From the NCBI GenBank assembly GCA_965275915.1, contig CBDHYI010000007.1:1240001-1304000 (forward strand): a DNA stretch of 64,000 bases, written 5' to 3'. The DNA comes from JBDWFY01 sp965275915. GTDB lineage: Bacteria; Pseudomonadota; Alphaproteobacteria; Rhizobiales; Stappiaceae. The number at the start of each line of letters is the position of its first letter. The first letter of the stretch is position 1. Shown here in pieces: positions 33,902 to 42,496 of the stretch. The notes under the pieces are model-generated. The model made no database searches, had not been told where the DNA came from, and saw only the letters and a list, made by a program, of their open reading frames with translations. The translations under genes were made by a program, and so were the position numbers.

Positions 33902-35776
33902 TCAGTCCGCTTTCTGAAGTCGCGCGGCTTTGTCTTTATCTTCCCACCATGTCGTTTCGAATGGAAACCAGTAATCGGGTTTGACATCCGGCCGACCGAA
34001 CTTATCCCATACAGCGACACGATGACTGGGTATATACCAATTTGGCACCCAATAGTGATGGGATCTCAAAACCCGATCAAGCGCGCGGCAAGCGGCGGTC
34101 ATCTCTTCGCGGGACTTGGACTGCGAAATGGTCTCAATCAGGGCGTCGACAACCGGATCGGCAATACCGGGATAATTCCTGGAGCCCGGTGTGTTCGCGC
34201 CCTCCGATCCGAAGGTCGTGTCCAATCCTTCAAGCGGCGTCGGAAGAAGGCCCAGGGCAGTGCCGACAATATCAAATTCATAATCGTTGGTGCGCACCTG
34301 AAATTGCGGCGGATCGACAAGTCGAATCGATGCATCAATACCGACTGCCTTCAGATTCTGTGTGTACTTGCCCAGAACCGCTTCAAAAACCTGAGCCCGG
34401 ATCAGAAATTCAACTGTTAAGGGCTCCCCCTCCGCATTGACCAGCCTTGTCCCTTGCCGCTGCCATCCTGCCTCTCTCAAAAGCTGCGTGGCTCGGCGCA
34501 ACAATTTTCTGTCGGCCCCCGATCCATCCGACACAGGCGGCACATAGGCTTCATCGAAGACCTCCGGAGGGACCTGATCGCGGAACGGTTCCAGTATTGC
34601 AACCTCCTGCGCGCTTGGTTTTCCGTTCGCTTTAAGATCGGACTGCTCGAAATAGGAGGAAAGCCTCTCATACGTATCAAAGAACAGATTCTTGTTGGTC
34701 CATTCGAAATCAAAGCAGAGCCCGATTGCTTCCCGCGTCCGGGGATCGGCAAACTTCTTTCGGCGTGTGTTTATGTGCCAGCCCTGCATAAGCGGCCGCT
34801 TTTCCTGTGGGATCAGTTCCTTTTTGACCCTTCCATCAAGCACTGCCGGAAAATCATACGCTGTCGCCCAGGTCTTGGAGGTGAATTCCTGACGGAACTG
34901 AATGACACCTTTTTTGAAGGCTTCAAAGGCGGTCTGGCGCTCCCTGAAGAACTCGATGCGAAGTGTCTGGAAGTTATTTTGCCCCTTTGCAACGGGCAAG
35001 TCCCTGGCCCAATAGTCATCGACCCGTTCATACTCGACGAACTTGCCGGGAGAAAACCTGCCGAACGTGTAGGGCCCGGAAGACAGCGGCGGGTCGAGCG
35101 TACTTTCCGTAAAGTCGCGATCCGCATAATAGGCCTTCGAAAATATTGGAAGCGCTGCCACAGTCATCGGAAGTTGGCGCGACTGTGTGCCGTCGAAGGT
35201 AATCTCCAGTCTTTCAGGTGACAGTGCCTTGACGCCTGAAAGCGGTTTCAAGGGCAGGCTGATACTGGGATGGCCGTCTTTGATGAGCGTTTCAATCGAC
35301 CATGCCACGTCGTCCGCCGTCAGCGGCGAACCGTCATGAAAACGCGCTTCGGGCCGCAGTGTAAAGACGTAGATATTGCCATCTTCCGACACCTGCACAG
35401 TTTTTGCGACCAGACCGTAAACCGCATCGGGTTCATCCCAGGCCCTGACCATCAGCGAATCGAAACAGAATTCCACGCGTGGCGGTGCGTCGCCCTTAAG
35501 GACATAGCCGTTCAGCGTGTTGAACGTCTGCGTGTTCTGATTGTTGAACCAGTATCCGGGCAGATAGGAAAGCGATCCGGTCCGGGGCGCGGAGGGATTC
35601 ACATAGTCAAAATGCGTGAAATCAGCCGGATATTTCAGGTCACCGAAGACAGACAGACCATGCAGTTCCTCGCCGGCTGCAAAGGCTTTGGGAAGGAATC
35701 CGGGCAGAACCGGCAGGAGCGCCGAGCCGGCTGCGATTTTGAGAACATCCCGACGGTTCGGCCTCAGAACACTCAT
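33902..35776 (-). CDS. Extracellular peptide-binding protein (YejA-like), second of a tandem pair
   Basis: A 624-residue SBP_bac_5-type binding protein. The signal region RPNRRDVLKIAAGSALLPVL (residues 5-24) has a twin-arginine-like pair and ends AFAAGEE. Family blocks are DFTHFDYVNPSAPRTGSLSY near residue 47 and FTLRPEARFHDGSPLTADDV near residue 135. Others are ERVDDYWARDLPVAKGQNNF near residue 245 and GWHINTRRKKFADPRTREAI near residue 320. ATG 35776 overlaps the stop of the preceding gene by 4 bp (ATGA), so translation is coupled. A longer frame to 35818 would run further into that gene. It probably shares the permease with its neighbour. Confidence 0.9.
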   Translation of the reverse strand: MSVLRPNRRDVLKIAAGSALLPVLPGFLPKAFAAGEELHGLSVFGDLKYPADFTHFDYVNPSAPRTGSLSYLPGYWFNNQNTQTFNTLNGYVLKGDAPPRVEFCFDSLMVRAWDEPDAVYGLVAKTVQVSEDGNIYVFTLRPEARFHDGSPLTADDVAWSIETLIKDGHPSISLPLKPLSGVKALSPERLEITFDGTQSRQLPMTVAALPIFSKAYYADRDFTESTLDPPLSSGPYTFGRFSPGKFVEYERVDDYWARDLPVAKGQNNFQTLRIEFFRERQTAFEAFKKGVIQFRQEFTSKTWATAYDFPAVLDGRVKKELIPQEKRPLMQGWHINTRRKKFADPRTREAIGLCFDFEWTNKNLFFDTYERLSSYFEQSDLKANGKPSAQEVAILEPFRDQVPPEVFDEAYVPPVSDGSGADRKLLRRATQLLREAGWQRQGTRLVNAEGEPLTVEFLIRAQVFEAVLGKYTQNLKAVGIDASIRLVDPPQFQVRTNDYEFDIVGTALGLLPTPLEGLDTTFGSEGANTPGSRNYPGIADPVVDALIETISQSKSREEMTAACRALDRVLRSHHYWVPNWYIPSHRVAVWDKFGRPDVKPDYWFPFETTWWEDKDKAARLQKAD

Positions 35777-37632
35777 TTCGGCACTCCCGTTTTCGCCACC
35801 TTTGCCTCGTCCCACCACCAGATCATGGGAAAGCCGTATGTATATTCAGGCAGCTTTTCAGGTCGACCAAAGCGATCCCAGTAAGCAATTCGGTCGGCAG
35901 CCAAAAACCATTGCGGAATCATATAGTTGTTCCACATCAGAACGCGGTCGAGCGCGCGCGTTGCCGCAACGAGGTCTTCTCGTGTTTCCGCAAAAATGAC
36001 CTGATCGATCAGTTTGTCCACCGCCGGGTTTTTGATGCCGGCATAGTTTCGCGATTGATTCTGGTCCGCGGAGTCAGATCCCCAATAGCCGCGCTGTTCG
36101 TTGCCCGGTGACAGGCTTTGTGCCCAACCAAGCGTCGTCATATCAAAATCACGTTCTCTGATGCGATTGATATATTGCGGCGTGTCGACAATCCGCATGG
36201 TTGGTTTGATCCCAATTCGCTCCAGATTGCGGAAGTAGGGCTGCACATAGCGCTCGCTGTTTGAGTCGTTGTCGACAAATTCAATTGTAAACTGCTCACC
36301 CGTTTCCGGATCAATCAATTGCCGGCCCTTCAGCTCGTAGCCCGCTTCCTTGAGCAGTTCGATAGCCTGCCGCAAATTCTGCCGCAATTTGTTCGGGTCG
36401 CCGCCGACAGGATTTTTGTAAGGCTCGGTGAAGAGCTCCGGCGGCACCATGTCACGAACGGTTTCAAGGATCTCAAGCTCACGCCCCTCCGGAACACCGG
36501 TCTGGGCCAATTCCGTTCCCGCAAAAAAGGAATCAATGCGGCCATACTGATCGAAAAAGACGGTCTTGTTGGTGCTCTCAAAATCAAATGCATAGTTGAG
36601 AGCACGACGAACCCGGGGGTCTGAAAACTTGTCTTTCCTGAGATTGAGCACAAAGGCCTGCATAATGCCGCTTGACGGATCCGGTATCTTTTCCAGCTTT
36701 ACCTTGCCCTGATTTCTCGCCGGAAACTCGTATCCGGTCGCCCAGTTTTTGGCGCTGTTCTCAGCACGAAAATCGTATTGGTCTCCCTTAAACGCCTCAA
36801 GCAGGACGGTCGCATCGCGATAAGAGTCGTAGTGAATTTCATCGAAATTGTTCTTGCCGATATTGGTCGGATGATCGGCTGCCCAATAGTCGTCGACACG
36901 CTCGTATGTCACTGACCTTCCGGGAGAAAAGCTCTTGATCCGGTACGCTCCCGATCCGAGAGGTTTTTCGAGCGTGCTGCTGCCGATATCCCGTTTTTTA
37001 CCATCGGCATCTGTGCCCTCCCACCAATGCTTCGGCAATACGAGCAGCTGACCCATGATATGGGGCAGCTCCCGGTTGTTTTTGACGTTGAAGGTGAATT
37101 TCACCGTATCGTCCCCGGTAATCTCGGCTTTCTCCACGTTCTGATAGTAAAAACGCTGGTTCGGATTGATTTCCGTTACTTTTTCAAAGCTCCAGATCAC
37201 ATCCTCCGGCGTAATGGGCTGACCGTCATGCCAACGGGCGTTGGGGCTGAGCTTGAACTCGACCCAGGAATCATCTTCCGGGTGCCGCGTTGCCTCGGCG
37301 ATCAGTCCATATTCGGCGCTGATATTGATCTCATCATAAGATCCCGTCATCAGTGTATCATAAATCAGGCCGGCACCCGGCGCCGGATTGCCTTTGGGAA
37401 GGATCGGATTGAACGTATCAAACCCGCCGGAACTGGACAGCCGAACACGCCCGCCCTTCGGCGCATCGGGATTAACATAGTCAAAGCGCGCAAAACCTTC
37501 AGGATATTTCGGGTCTCCGGTGAGAGCCGTCGCATGTTTCCATTCCGGCTCTTCTGCCTGGGCGGAAACACCGCCGGGCACAGTAAATATCAGACAGGTT
37601 GTAAGAACAGCTGCTGCACGCGCGAACTTCAT
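35773..37632 (-). CDS. yejA: Extracellular peptide-binding protein (YejA-like), first of a tandem pair
   Basis: A 619-residue SBP_bac_5-type periplasmic binding protein. The Sec signal peptide MKFARAAAVLTTCLIFTVPG ends at VSAQAEE. Blocks shared with the next gene include GFARFDYVNPDAPKGGRVRL near residue 50 and FKLSPNARWHDGQPITPEDV near residue 130. ERVDDYWAADHPTNIGKNNF is near residue 245. I chose ATG 37632 with AGGG upstream; ATG 37641 or 37671 are alternatives that lengthen the signal peptide. It is the first gene of the yej operon. The pair shares clear similarity along the whole length, which indicates duplication. Confidence 0.9.
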   Translation of the reverse strand: MKFARAAAVLTTCLIFTVPGGVSAQAEEPEWKHATALTGDPKYPEGFARFDYVNPDAPKGGRVRLSSSGGFDTFNPILPKGNPAPGAGLIYDTLMTGSYDEINISAEYGLIAEATRHPEDDSWVEFKLSPNARWHDGQPITPEDVIWSFEKVTEINPNQRFYYQNVEKAEITGDDTVKFTFNVKNNRELPHIMGQLLVLPKHWWEGTDADGKKRDIGSSTLEKPLGSGAYRIKSFSPGRSVTYERVDDYWAADHPTNIGKNNFDEIHYDSYRDATVLLEAFKGDQYDFRAENSAKNWATGYEFPARNQGKVKLEKIPDPSSGIMQAFVLNLRKDKFSDPRVRRALNYAFDFESTNKTVFFDQYGRIDSFFAGTELAQTGVPEGRELEILETVRDMVPPELFTEPYKNPVGGDPNKLRQNLRQAIELLKEAGYELKGRQLIDPETGEQFTIEFVDNDSNSERYVQPYFRNLERIGIKPTMRIVDTPQYINRIRERDFDMTTLGWAQSLSPGNEQRGYWGSDSADQNQSRNYAGIKNPAVDKLIDQVIFAETREDLVAATRALDRVLMWNNYMIPQWFLAADRIAYWDRFGRPEKLPEYTYGFPMIWWWDEAKVAKTGVPK

Positions 37633-37774
37633 TAATGTCATCCCTTCGCTTAACGCGGATAATGTGTTCATACTAGGGATGTGAGCCGCGCTGAAAACCC
37701 CTCAGGGGTAAAGATGACGAAAAATTAATCGTGTCTCCGGCGCCCGGGAAACATGATATTACGTGAAAGAAACA

Positions 37775-37794
37775 AGGCCGGGAAATCCCGGCCT
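37775..37794 (-). terminator. Intrinsic terminator of the cytochrome c gene
   Basis: AGGCCGGGA pairs perfectly with TCCCGGCCT across a 2-nt spacer. On the minus strand the stem is followed by TGTTTCTTTC, and on the plus strand by CGATTTATTC. It lies about 55 bp past the cytochrome gene stop, so it most likely ends that transcript before yejA. Confidence 0.8.
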
Positions 37795-37849
37795 CGATTT
37801 ATTCTTCAATTTCATTCAATTGTCCGCAACGAAGCGAATTCCAGACAGT

Positions 37850-38515
37850 TTAATTGGAGTCCGTTGCTTCTTCTTCAGTATTTTCCGCAGGGGCGGCTTC
37901 TGTCGCCTCTTCAGCGGCCTGCTCGGCGGCAGGATTAGTCTCTTCTTCCACCGCATGCGCGCCCTCTGCGGGATCGGGCAGAGCGACCGGCTCGGCTGCG
38001 AGGCTTCTGAGATAGGCAATCATGTTTGCCCGTTCTTCAGGCTTTCTGAGCCCGGCAAAACCCATGGTCGTCTTGGCGACAACGTCTTTCGGCCTTTCCA
38101 GAAACTTGTCGAGATTTTCGTAATCCCAGAGGTGGTCGTTGCCATAAGCCACCATGTCGCCGGAATATCTGAAGCCCTCGTGGGTTCCCGGCTTGCGGTT
38201 TACGATCTCCCAAAGGTTCGGACCGACCTTGTGGGCGCCGCCATTGTCGAACGTATGACAGGCCGTACATTTCCTGGCGACTCTTTCCCCGGCAACCGCA
38301 TCGGCGCTGACCAGGCGCACACCAATCGGTTCAACAGAGGATTCGGCCGCCTCGGTTGCATCACCCGTTGCCGCTTCGGCGACGTTGATCTGGTACCCCA
38401 TTTCGTCCGGCGTGTCGGTGTAGAAGATCGTATCCGATATGATGCCCAGCCCCATCACAATCAGCAGGGACATCAGAATCGCACCTGCCATCTTGTTAAA
38501 TTCAAACGAATCCAT
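37850..38515 (-). CDS. cycM: Membrane-anchored cytochrome c (CycM/c552 type)
   Basis: A 221-residue monohaem class I cytochrome c. An uncleaved N-terminal anchor is at about residues 9-27 (MAGAILMSLLIVMGLGIIS). The linker leads to the haem motif CTACH near residue 83, the GPNLWEIVNRKPGTHEGF segment, and a likely axial methionine in TTMGFAGLRKPEE. In this class CycM carries electrons between bc1 complex and terminal oxidase. The last roughly 50 residues are a Glu/Ala-rich acidic tail (EEETNPAAEQAAEEATEAAP) beyond the family core. GGAGCC precedes the ATG. Divergent from kdsB. Confidence 0.9.
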   Translation of the reverse strand: MDSFEFNKMAGAILMSLLIVMGLGIISDTIFYTDTPDEMGYQINVAEAATGDATEAAESSVEPIGVRLVSADAVAGERVARKCTACHTFDNGGAHKVGPNLWEIVNRKPGTHEGFRYSGDMVAYGNDHLWDYENLDKFLERPKDVVAKTTMGFAGLRKPEERANMIAYLRSLAAEPVALPDPAEGAHAVEEETNPAAEQAAEEATEAAPAENTEEEATDSN

Positions 38516-38731
38516 GTTGCCCAGGCTCCAAATAACGGCTTTCCCTGAAAATCAGGATTACACCGGATTGTCATAGTTCCAAGTTGCCGGAAACTACAAA
38601 TTTTTTTGCCGTGCTGTCCATAGGCTAAAAAGAGTCTGTCCATGAGACATATGGACACTCCCCGGAAAACTTGTCGAACCGGACGGTTTTTCGGCTATAA
38701 GGCTGGCCAAATCAATCGGATTCGCCATTTC

Positions 38732-39472
38732 ATGGACAAGACACTCACCATAATTCCCGCGCGCTACGCCGCGACTCGTCTGCCGGGCAAACCGCTAATC
38801 GATATCGCCGGCAAGCCGATGATCGTCCGGGCCTATGAGCAGGCGCTCGCCGCGGACCTCGGTCCGGTGGTTGTCGCAACGGACGATGAGCGCATTGCAG
38901 AGGCCGTTCGCGCGGTGGGCGGCAAAGCCGTCATGACGAGCAACGACCACGTCTCGGGCTCGGACAGAATCTACGAAGCCCTGACGAAAGTCGATCCGGA
39001 GGGCGCATACGAGTTTGTCCTTAATCTTCAGGGCGACGTTCCGCTGGTCGATCCGCAGGCGGTCCGCGACTGTTTTGCGCCGCTGAACGATCCTTCGGTC
39101 GACATCGGCACGATTGCGGCCCTGATTACAAAGGAAGAGCACAAGTCAAACCCGAATTTCGTCAAGGCTGTCGGAACGCCGATTTCTGAAAAGAGATTGC
39201 GGGCGCTTTACTTCACCCGTGCGACCGCGCCCGGCGGCGAAGGGCCGCTTTACGTTCACATCGGGCTTTATGCTTACCGGCGGGCCGCTTTGGAGCGATT
39301 CATCTCATTGCCGGCCTCGACCCTTGAAAAACGCGAGAAACTCGAGCAATTAAGGGCGCTTGAAAACGGCATGCGTATCGATGTGACGCTGGTTGAGAAA
39401 GTACCCGCCGACATCAATACCGCCGAGGACGTGGCCGAACTGAGCAAGATGCTGGCCGAACAGGGTGCATGA
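38732..39472 (+). CDS. kdsB: 3-deoxy-manno-octulosonate cytidylyltransferase
   Basis: A 246-residue enzyme activating KDO with CTP for lipopolysaccharide core synthesis. The nucleotide-binding start TLTIIPARYAATRLPGKPL is at residues 4-22. The substrate block VVVATDDERIAEAV is near residue 46, and MTSNDHVSGSDRIYEAL is near residue 66. VLNLQGDVPLVDP and KREKLEQLRALENG lie near residues 93 and 209. ATG 38732 is chosen from homology; it lacks a strong ribosome binding site. The upstream frame to 38642 has no family similarity. Followed 16 bp later by prephenate dehydratase. Confidence 0.95.
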   Translation: MDKTLTIIPARYAATRLPGKPLIDIAGKPMIVRAYEQALAADLGPVVVATDDERIAEAVRAVGGKAVMTSNDHVSGSDRIYEALTKVDPEGAYEFVLNLQGDVPLVDPQAVRDCFAPLNDPSVDIGTIAALITKEEHKSNPNFVKAVGTPISEKRLRALYFTRATAPGGEGPLYVHIGLYAYRRAALERFISLPASTLEKREKLEQLRALENGMRIDVTLVEKVPADINTAEDVAELSKMLAEQGA

Positions 39473-39488
39473 ACCCGGGACAGGAAGT

Positions 39489-40334
39489 ATGAGCAATAAG
39501 AAACGGATTGTGTATCAGGGGGAATCGGGTGCGAATTCCCATATTGCCTGCAAGGATGTTTATCCCGACTATGAACCGGTCGCCTGTGCGACATTCGAAG
39601 ACTGCTTCAGCGCTCTTGAAACCGGGACAGCTGATCTGGGCATGATCCCGATTGAAAACTCCCTCGCCGGCCGGGTCGCGGATATTCATCATCTTCTGCC
39701 AAGTTCGTCCATGCATATTATCGGCGAGTATTTTCTGCCCATCCATTTCAATCTCGTCGCCCCGAAAGGCGCGACGCTGGAGGGACTGAAAACGGTTCAG
39801 AGCCACGTGGTGGCGCTGGGGCAATGCCGAAAGATCATTCGCACGCTTGGCCTTCAGCCGATCGTCGGTGCCGATACAGCCGGGTCTGCCCGGCAGATTG
39901 CCGAGCGGAACGACCCGTCCGCCGCCGCGCTTGCGCCGGTTCTTGCCGCGGAGGCCTATGGCCTTAACGTGCTTGCGGAGAATGTTGAGGATGAGGCGCA
40001 CAACACCACGCGTTTCGTCATCCTGTCCCCCGAAGCAAAGGACACGGCTGCGGGCAACGGGCCGGTCGTCACGTCCTTTATTTTTCGGGTCCGGAACGTC
40101 CCCGCCGCGCTTTACAAGGCCATGGGCGGCTTTGCGACCAACGGCGTCAACATGACCAAACTTGAAAGCTATCAGCTCGACGGCAAGTTTTTCGCAACCC
40201 AGTTCTATGCCGACGTTGAGGGACATCCCGAAGACCGGAATGTCCGCCTCGCTATGGAAGAACTTGCCTTCTTCTCGGCCGAACTGCGGATATTGGGCAC
40301 CTACCCGGCCAGCCCGTACCGGCAACAGGTATAG
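39489..40334 (+). CDS. pheA: Prephenate dehydratase with ACT domain
   Basis: A 281-residue enzyme making phenylpyruvate for phenylalanine synthesis. It lacks a chorismate-mutase domain, as usual in this class. The start is YQGESGANSHIACKDVYPDY. The catalytic region GLIPIENS-like segment is LGMIPIENSLAGRVADIHHL near residue 55. The active-site TRF motif appears as NTTRFVILSPEAKD near residue 174. A regulatory ACT domain occupies about residues 195-275 (ALYKAMGGFATNGVNMTKLE). ATG 39489 is behind AGGAAGT. It lies 16 bp after kdsB. Confidence 0.93.
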   Translation: MSNKKRIVYQGESGANSHIACKDVYPDYEPVACATFEDCFSALETGTADLGMIPIENSLAGRVADIHHLLPSSSMHIIGEYFLPIHFNLVAPKGATLEGLKTVQSHVVALGQCRKIIRTLGLQPIVGADTAGSARQIAERNDPSAAALAPVLAAEAYGLNVLAENVEDEAHNTTRFVILSPEAKDTAAGNGPVVTSFIFRVRNVPAALYKAMGGFATNGVNMTKLESYQLDGKFFATQFYADVEGHPEDRNVRLAMEELAFFSAELRILGTYPASPYRQQV

Positions 40335-40372
40335 GTTTCCTCCCGTTTTTTATCGTTTTAAGGACCCCCTTC

Positions 40373-41374
40373 ATGAGCGACTGCCGCTTCGATGTCCTGG
40401 GCATCGGCAATGCCATTTTCGACATTCTTGCCCATGTGGAGGAGGATTTCCTCGTCCGGGAAAATCTGGTGAAGGGCTCAATGCGCCTGATCGACACAGA
40501 AGAAGCTGTGCGTCTTTACGACAAAATGGGGCCGGCCATCCGAATCTCCGGCGGCAGCGCGGGCAACACCATTGCGGGCATCGCGTCCTTTGGCGGCACG
40601 GCGTCCTATATCGGCAAAGTCGCCGATGACGAACTTGGCGCCGCCTACGGCCATGACATGCGCAGCATCGGCGCCCATTTTGAAACGCCGCCGCTCACCA
40701 GCGGCACTCCGACCGCCCGGTCCATGATCCTGGTGACCCCGGACGGAGAACGCACGATGAACACATATCTTGGCGCCTGCGTCGATCTGACGGTCGACGA
40801 CATCGACCCTGAGATCGTGCAGAACTCTCAGATTACCTATATGGAAGGGTATCTGTGGGACCCCGATGCGGCCAAGGACGCGTTTCGCAAGGCAATGCAG
40901 CTGTCACACGAGGCGGGCCGGAAAACGGCGCTGACATTGTCGGACAGTTTTTGTGTCGACCGGTATCGCGAGGAGTTTCTGGGCCTGATCAAAGACGGCT
41001 CTCTGGATATCGTCTTCGCCAACGAACATGAACTCAAGGCGCTCTACCAGACCGCCGACATGGATACCGCGATAGCGGCGATCCGGGAGGATGCATCGCT
41101 GGCCATCGTGACACTCGGGGCCCAGGGATCAATCAGCGTCACAGCGGAGGAAACCAACAAAGTGCCGGCTGCCAGGGTGGAAACCGTTGTCGATTTGACA
41201 GGCGCGGGAGATCTGTTTGCCTCCGGCTTCCTGTTCGGCCTTGCCCGCAAATATCCGCTGGTCGAGTGCGCGGAACTTGGGGCCCTGGCCGCGGCGGAAG
41301 TGATCGGCCATATCGGTCCGCGCCCGGAAAAATCCCTGAAATCGATTGCCGAGCAAAACGGGTTTGTTATATAG
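40373..41374 (+). CDS. PfkB-family carbohydrate/nucleoside kinase (adenosine kinase-like)
   Basis: A 333-residue ribokinase-fold kinase. The N-terminal motif is FDVLGIGNAIFDILAHVEED. The substrate-binding GGSAGNTIAGIASFGG is near residue 59. The C-terminal PfkB signature with the catalytic Asp, DLTGAGDLFASGFLFGLAR, is near residues 266-284. Alphaproteobacterial members are usually annotated adenosine kinase, but the substrate cannot be settled by sequence reading. It follows pheA by 38 bp, so it may belong to the kdsB-pheA transcript. Confidence 0.85.
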   Translation: MSDCRFDVLGIGNAIFDILAHVEEDFLVRENLVKGSMRLIDTEEAVRLYDKMGPAIRISGGSAGNTIAGIASFGGTASYIGKVADDELGAAYGHDMRSIGAHFETPPLTSGTPTARSMILVTPDGERTMNTYLGACVDLTVDDIDPEIVQNSQITYMEGYLWDPDAAKDAFRKAMQLSHEAGRKTALTLSDSFCVDRYREEFLGLIKDGSLDIVFANEHELKALYQTADMDTAIAAIREDASLAIVTLGAQGSISVTAEETNKVPAARVETVVDLTGAGDLFASGFLFGLARKYPLVECAELGALAAAEVIGHIGPRPEKSLKSIAEQNGFVI

Positions 41375-41422
41375 CGTCACGACTCATTCAGGTGCGTGGA
41401 CGGCTTTTCTTCCGCCAGCGGC

Positions 41423-42304
41423 TTAAAGATATTCCTCGATCAGGCGCGTGACTTCCTCGTTGCGTTCCCTGCCGGAGGAGGCACCCATGACGACAACGAT
41501 CAGCCGCTTTCCGCGCCGGTTCACCGATGCAGCAAGGTTGTAGCCTGAAAGCCGGATATAGCCCGTCTTGATGCCGTCAACGCCACGCACTTTGCCAAGC
41601 AGTCTGTTGGTCGCCCGAAACGTCTTGCCGTTATAGACAAACTCTTTGGCGCGGAAATAGCGTGCGTAATCGGCATGGCGCTGCTTCAACGCCCGACCGA
41701 GAATCGCCATGTCGCGTGCCGTTGTGATCTGACGCGGGTCGGGCAAGCCCGATGCATTGACAAAATGTGTTCTTGTCAGTCCCAGTGCCGCGGCTTTGCG
41801 GTTCATACGGGCGGCAAACGCCGCTTCCGATCCGGCCAGGTTCTCGGCAACAGCCATGGCAACATCGTTGGCCGACTTCACGGCCATCGCCTGCACAGCC
41901 TGCTGTACCGTGATCGTCGTCCCCTGTTTCAGACCGATTTTTGCCGGCGGCTGCGAAGCCGCGTTCTTTGAGACCTCCAGCGTGCTCGACAATGACAGAC
42001 GCCCGGCTTTGATCTCGTCAAATACCAGATAAAGCGTCATCATTTTGGTCAGGCTCGCCGGAAACCGCAGATCGCCCGCATTGTCCTGATGCAGAATCCG
42101 CCCCGACTTTGCATTCACGACAATCGCCGAATAGGCCTTCGCCGTCGCGCGTCCTGCAGGCGCGGCATAGGAAAGTGTTGTTTGCGAAATATCCACTTCT
42201 TCTTCGGGAAGCGGAGGGAGTTTGGCCCCGCCGCAACCGGCCAGGGTCAGGGCAAGAAGGCAGGTCAGTAAAAATTTCACGCAAACGTCCCCGATTGCTT
42301 TCAA
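41423..42304 (-). CDS. D-alanyl-D-alanine carboxypeptidase (serine, DacA/DacF type)
   Basis: A 293-residue penicillin-binding protein trimming peptidoglycan pentapeptides in the periplasm. The lipoprotein-type signal KFLLTCLLALTLAGCGG has its lipobox cysteine near residue 24. Catalytic SxxK is FPASLTKMM near residue 84, SxN is VKSANDVAMAV near residue 143, and KTG is GVDGIKTGYIRLSG near residue 242. It is shorter than full DacA and lacks the C-terminal beta domain and amphipathic anchor. The lipid anchor may replace them. ATG 42304, or GTG 42280 behind GGGGACG. Confidence 0.92.
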   Translation of the reverse strand: MKAIGDVCVKFLLTCLLALTLAGCGGAKLPPLPEEEVDISQTTLSYAAPAGRATAKAYSAIVVNAKSGRILHQDNAGDLRFPASLTKMMTLYLVFDEIKAGRLSLSSTLEVSKNAASQPPAKIGLKQGTTITVQQAVQAMAVKSANDVAMAVAENLAGSEAAFAARMNRKAAALGLTRTHFVNASGLPDPRQITTARDMAILGRALKQRHADYARYFRAKEFVYNGKTFRATNRLLGKVRGVDGIKTGYIRLSGYNLAASVNRRGKRLIVVVMGASSGRERNEEVTRLIEEYL

Positions 42305-42496
42305 TGAACCGTATTTGCCACGCTTCGCGCCTGCGGAGAAGTCCGAAGTCTTATTGTGGCCTCACAATTTCCCCAATTGTGCCTTTAACGCACCGGTGCG
42401 CACCCGACCTGTCTTCTCTTCAAACTTTATATGTCGACAGCGGCACGCAATGCTGGCTACGGTAACGGACGTCTGGGCAGACAGCGGTGCGGGATC

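Noticed and set aside
38636..38662. GTCCAT/ATGGAC inverted repeat as a kdsB terminator or operator
   Set aside because: Short stem, no U-tract, and such 6-bp repeats are expected by chance.
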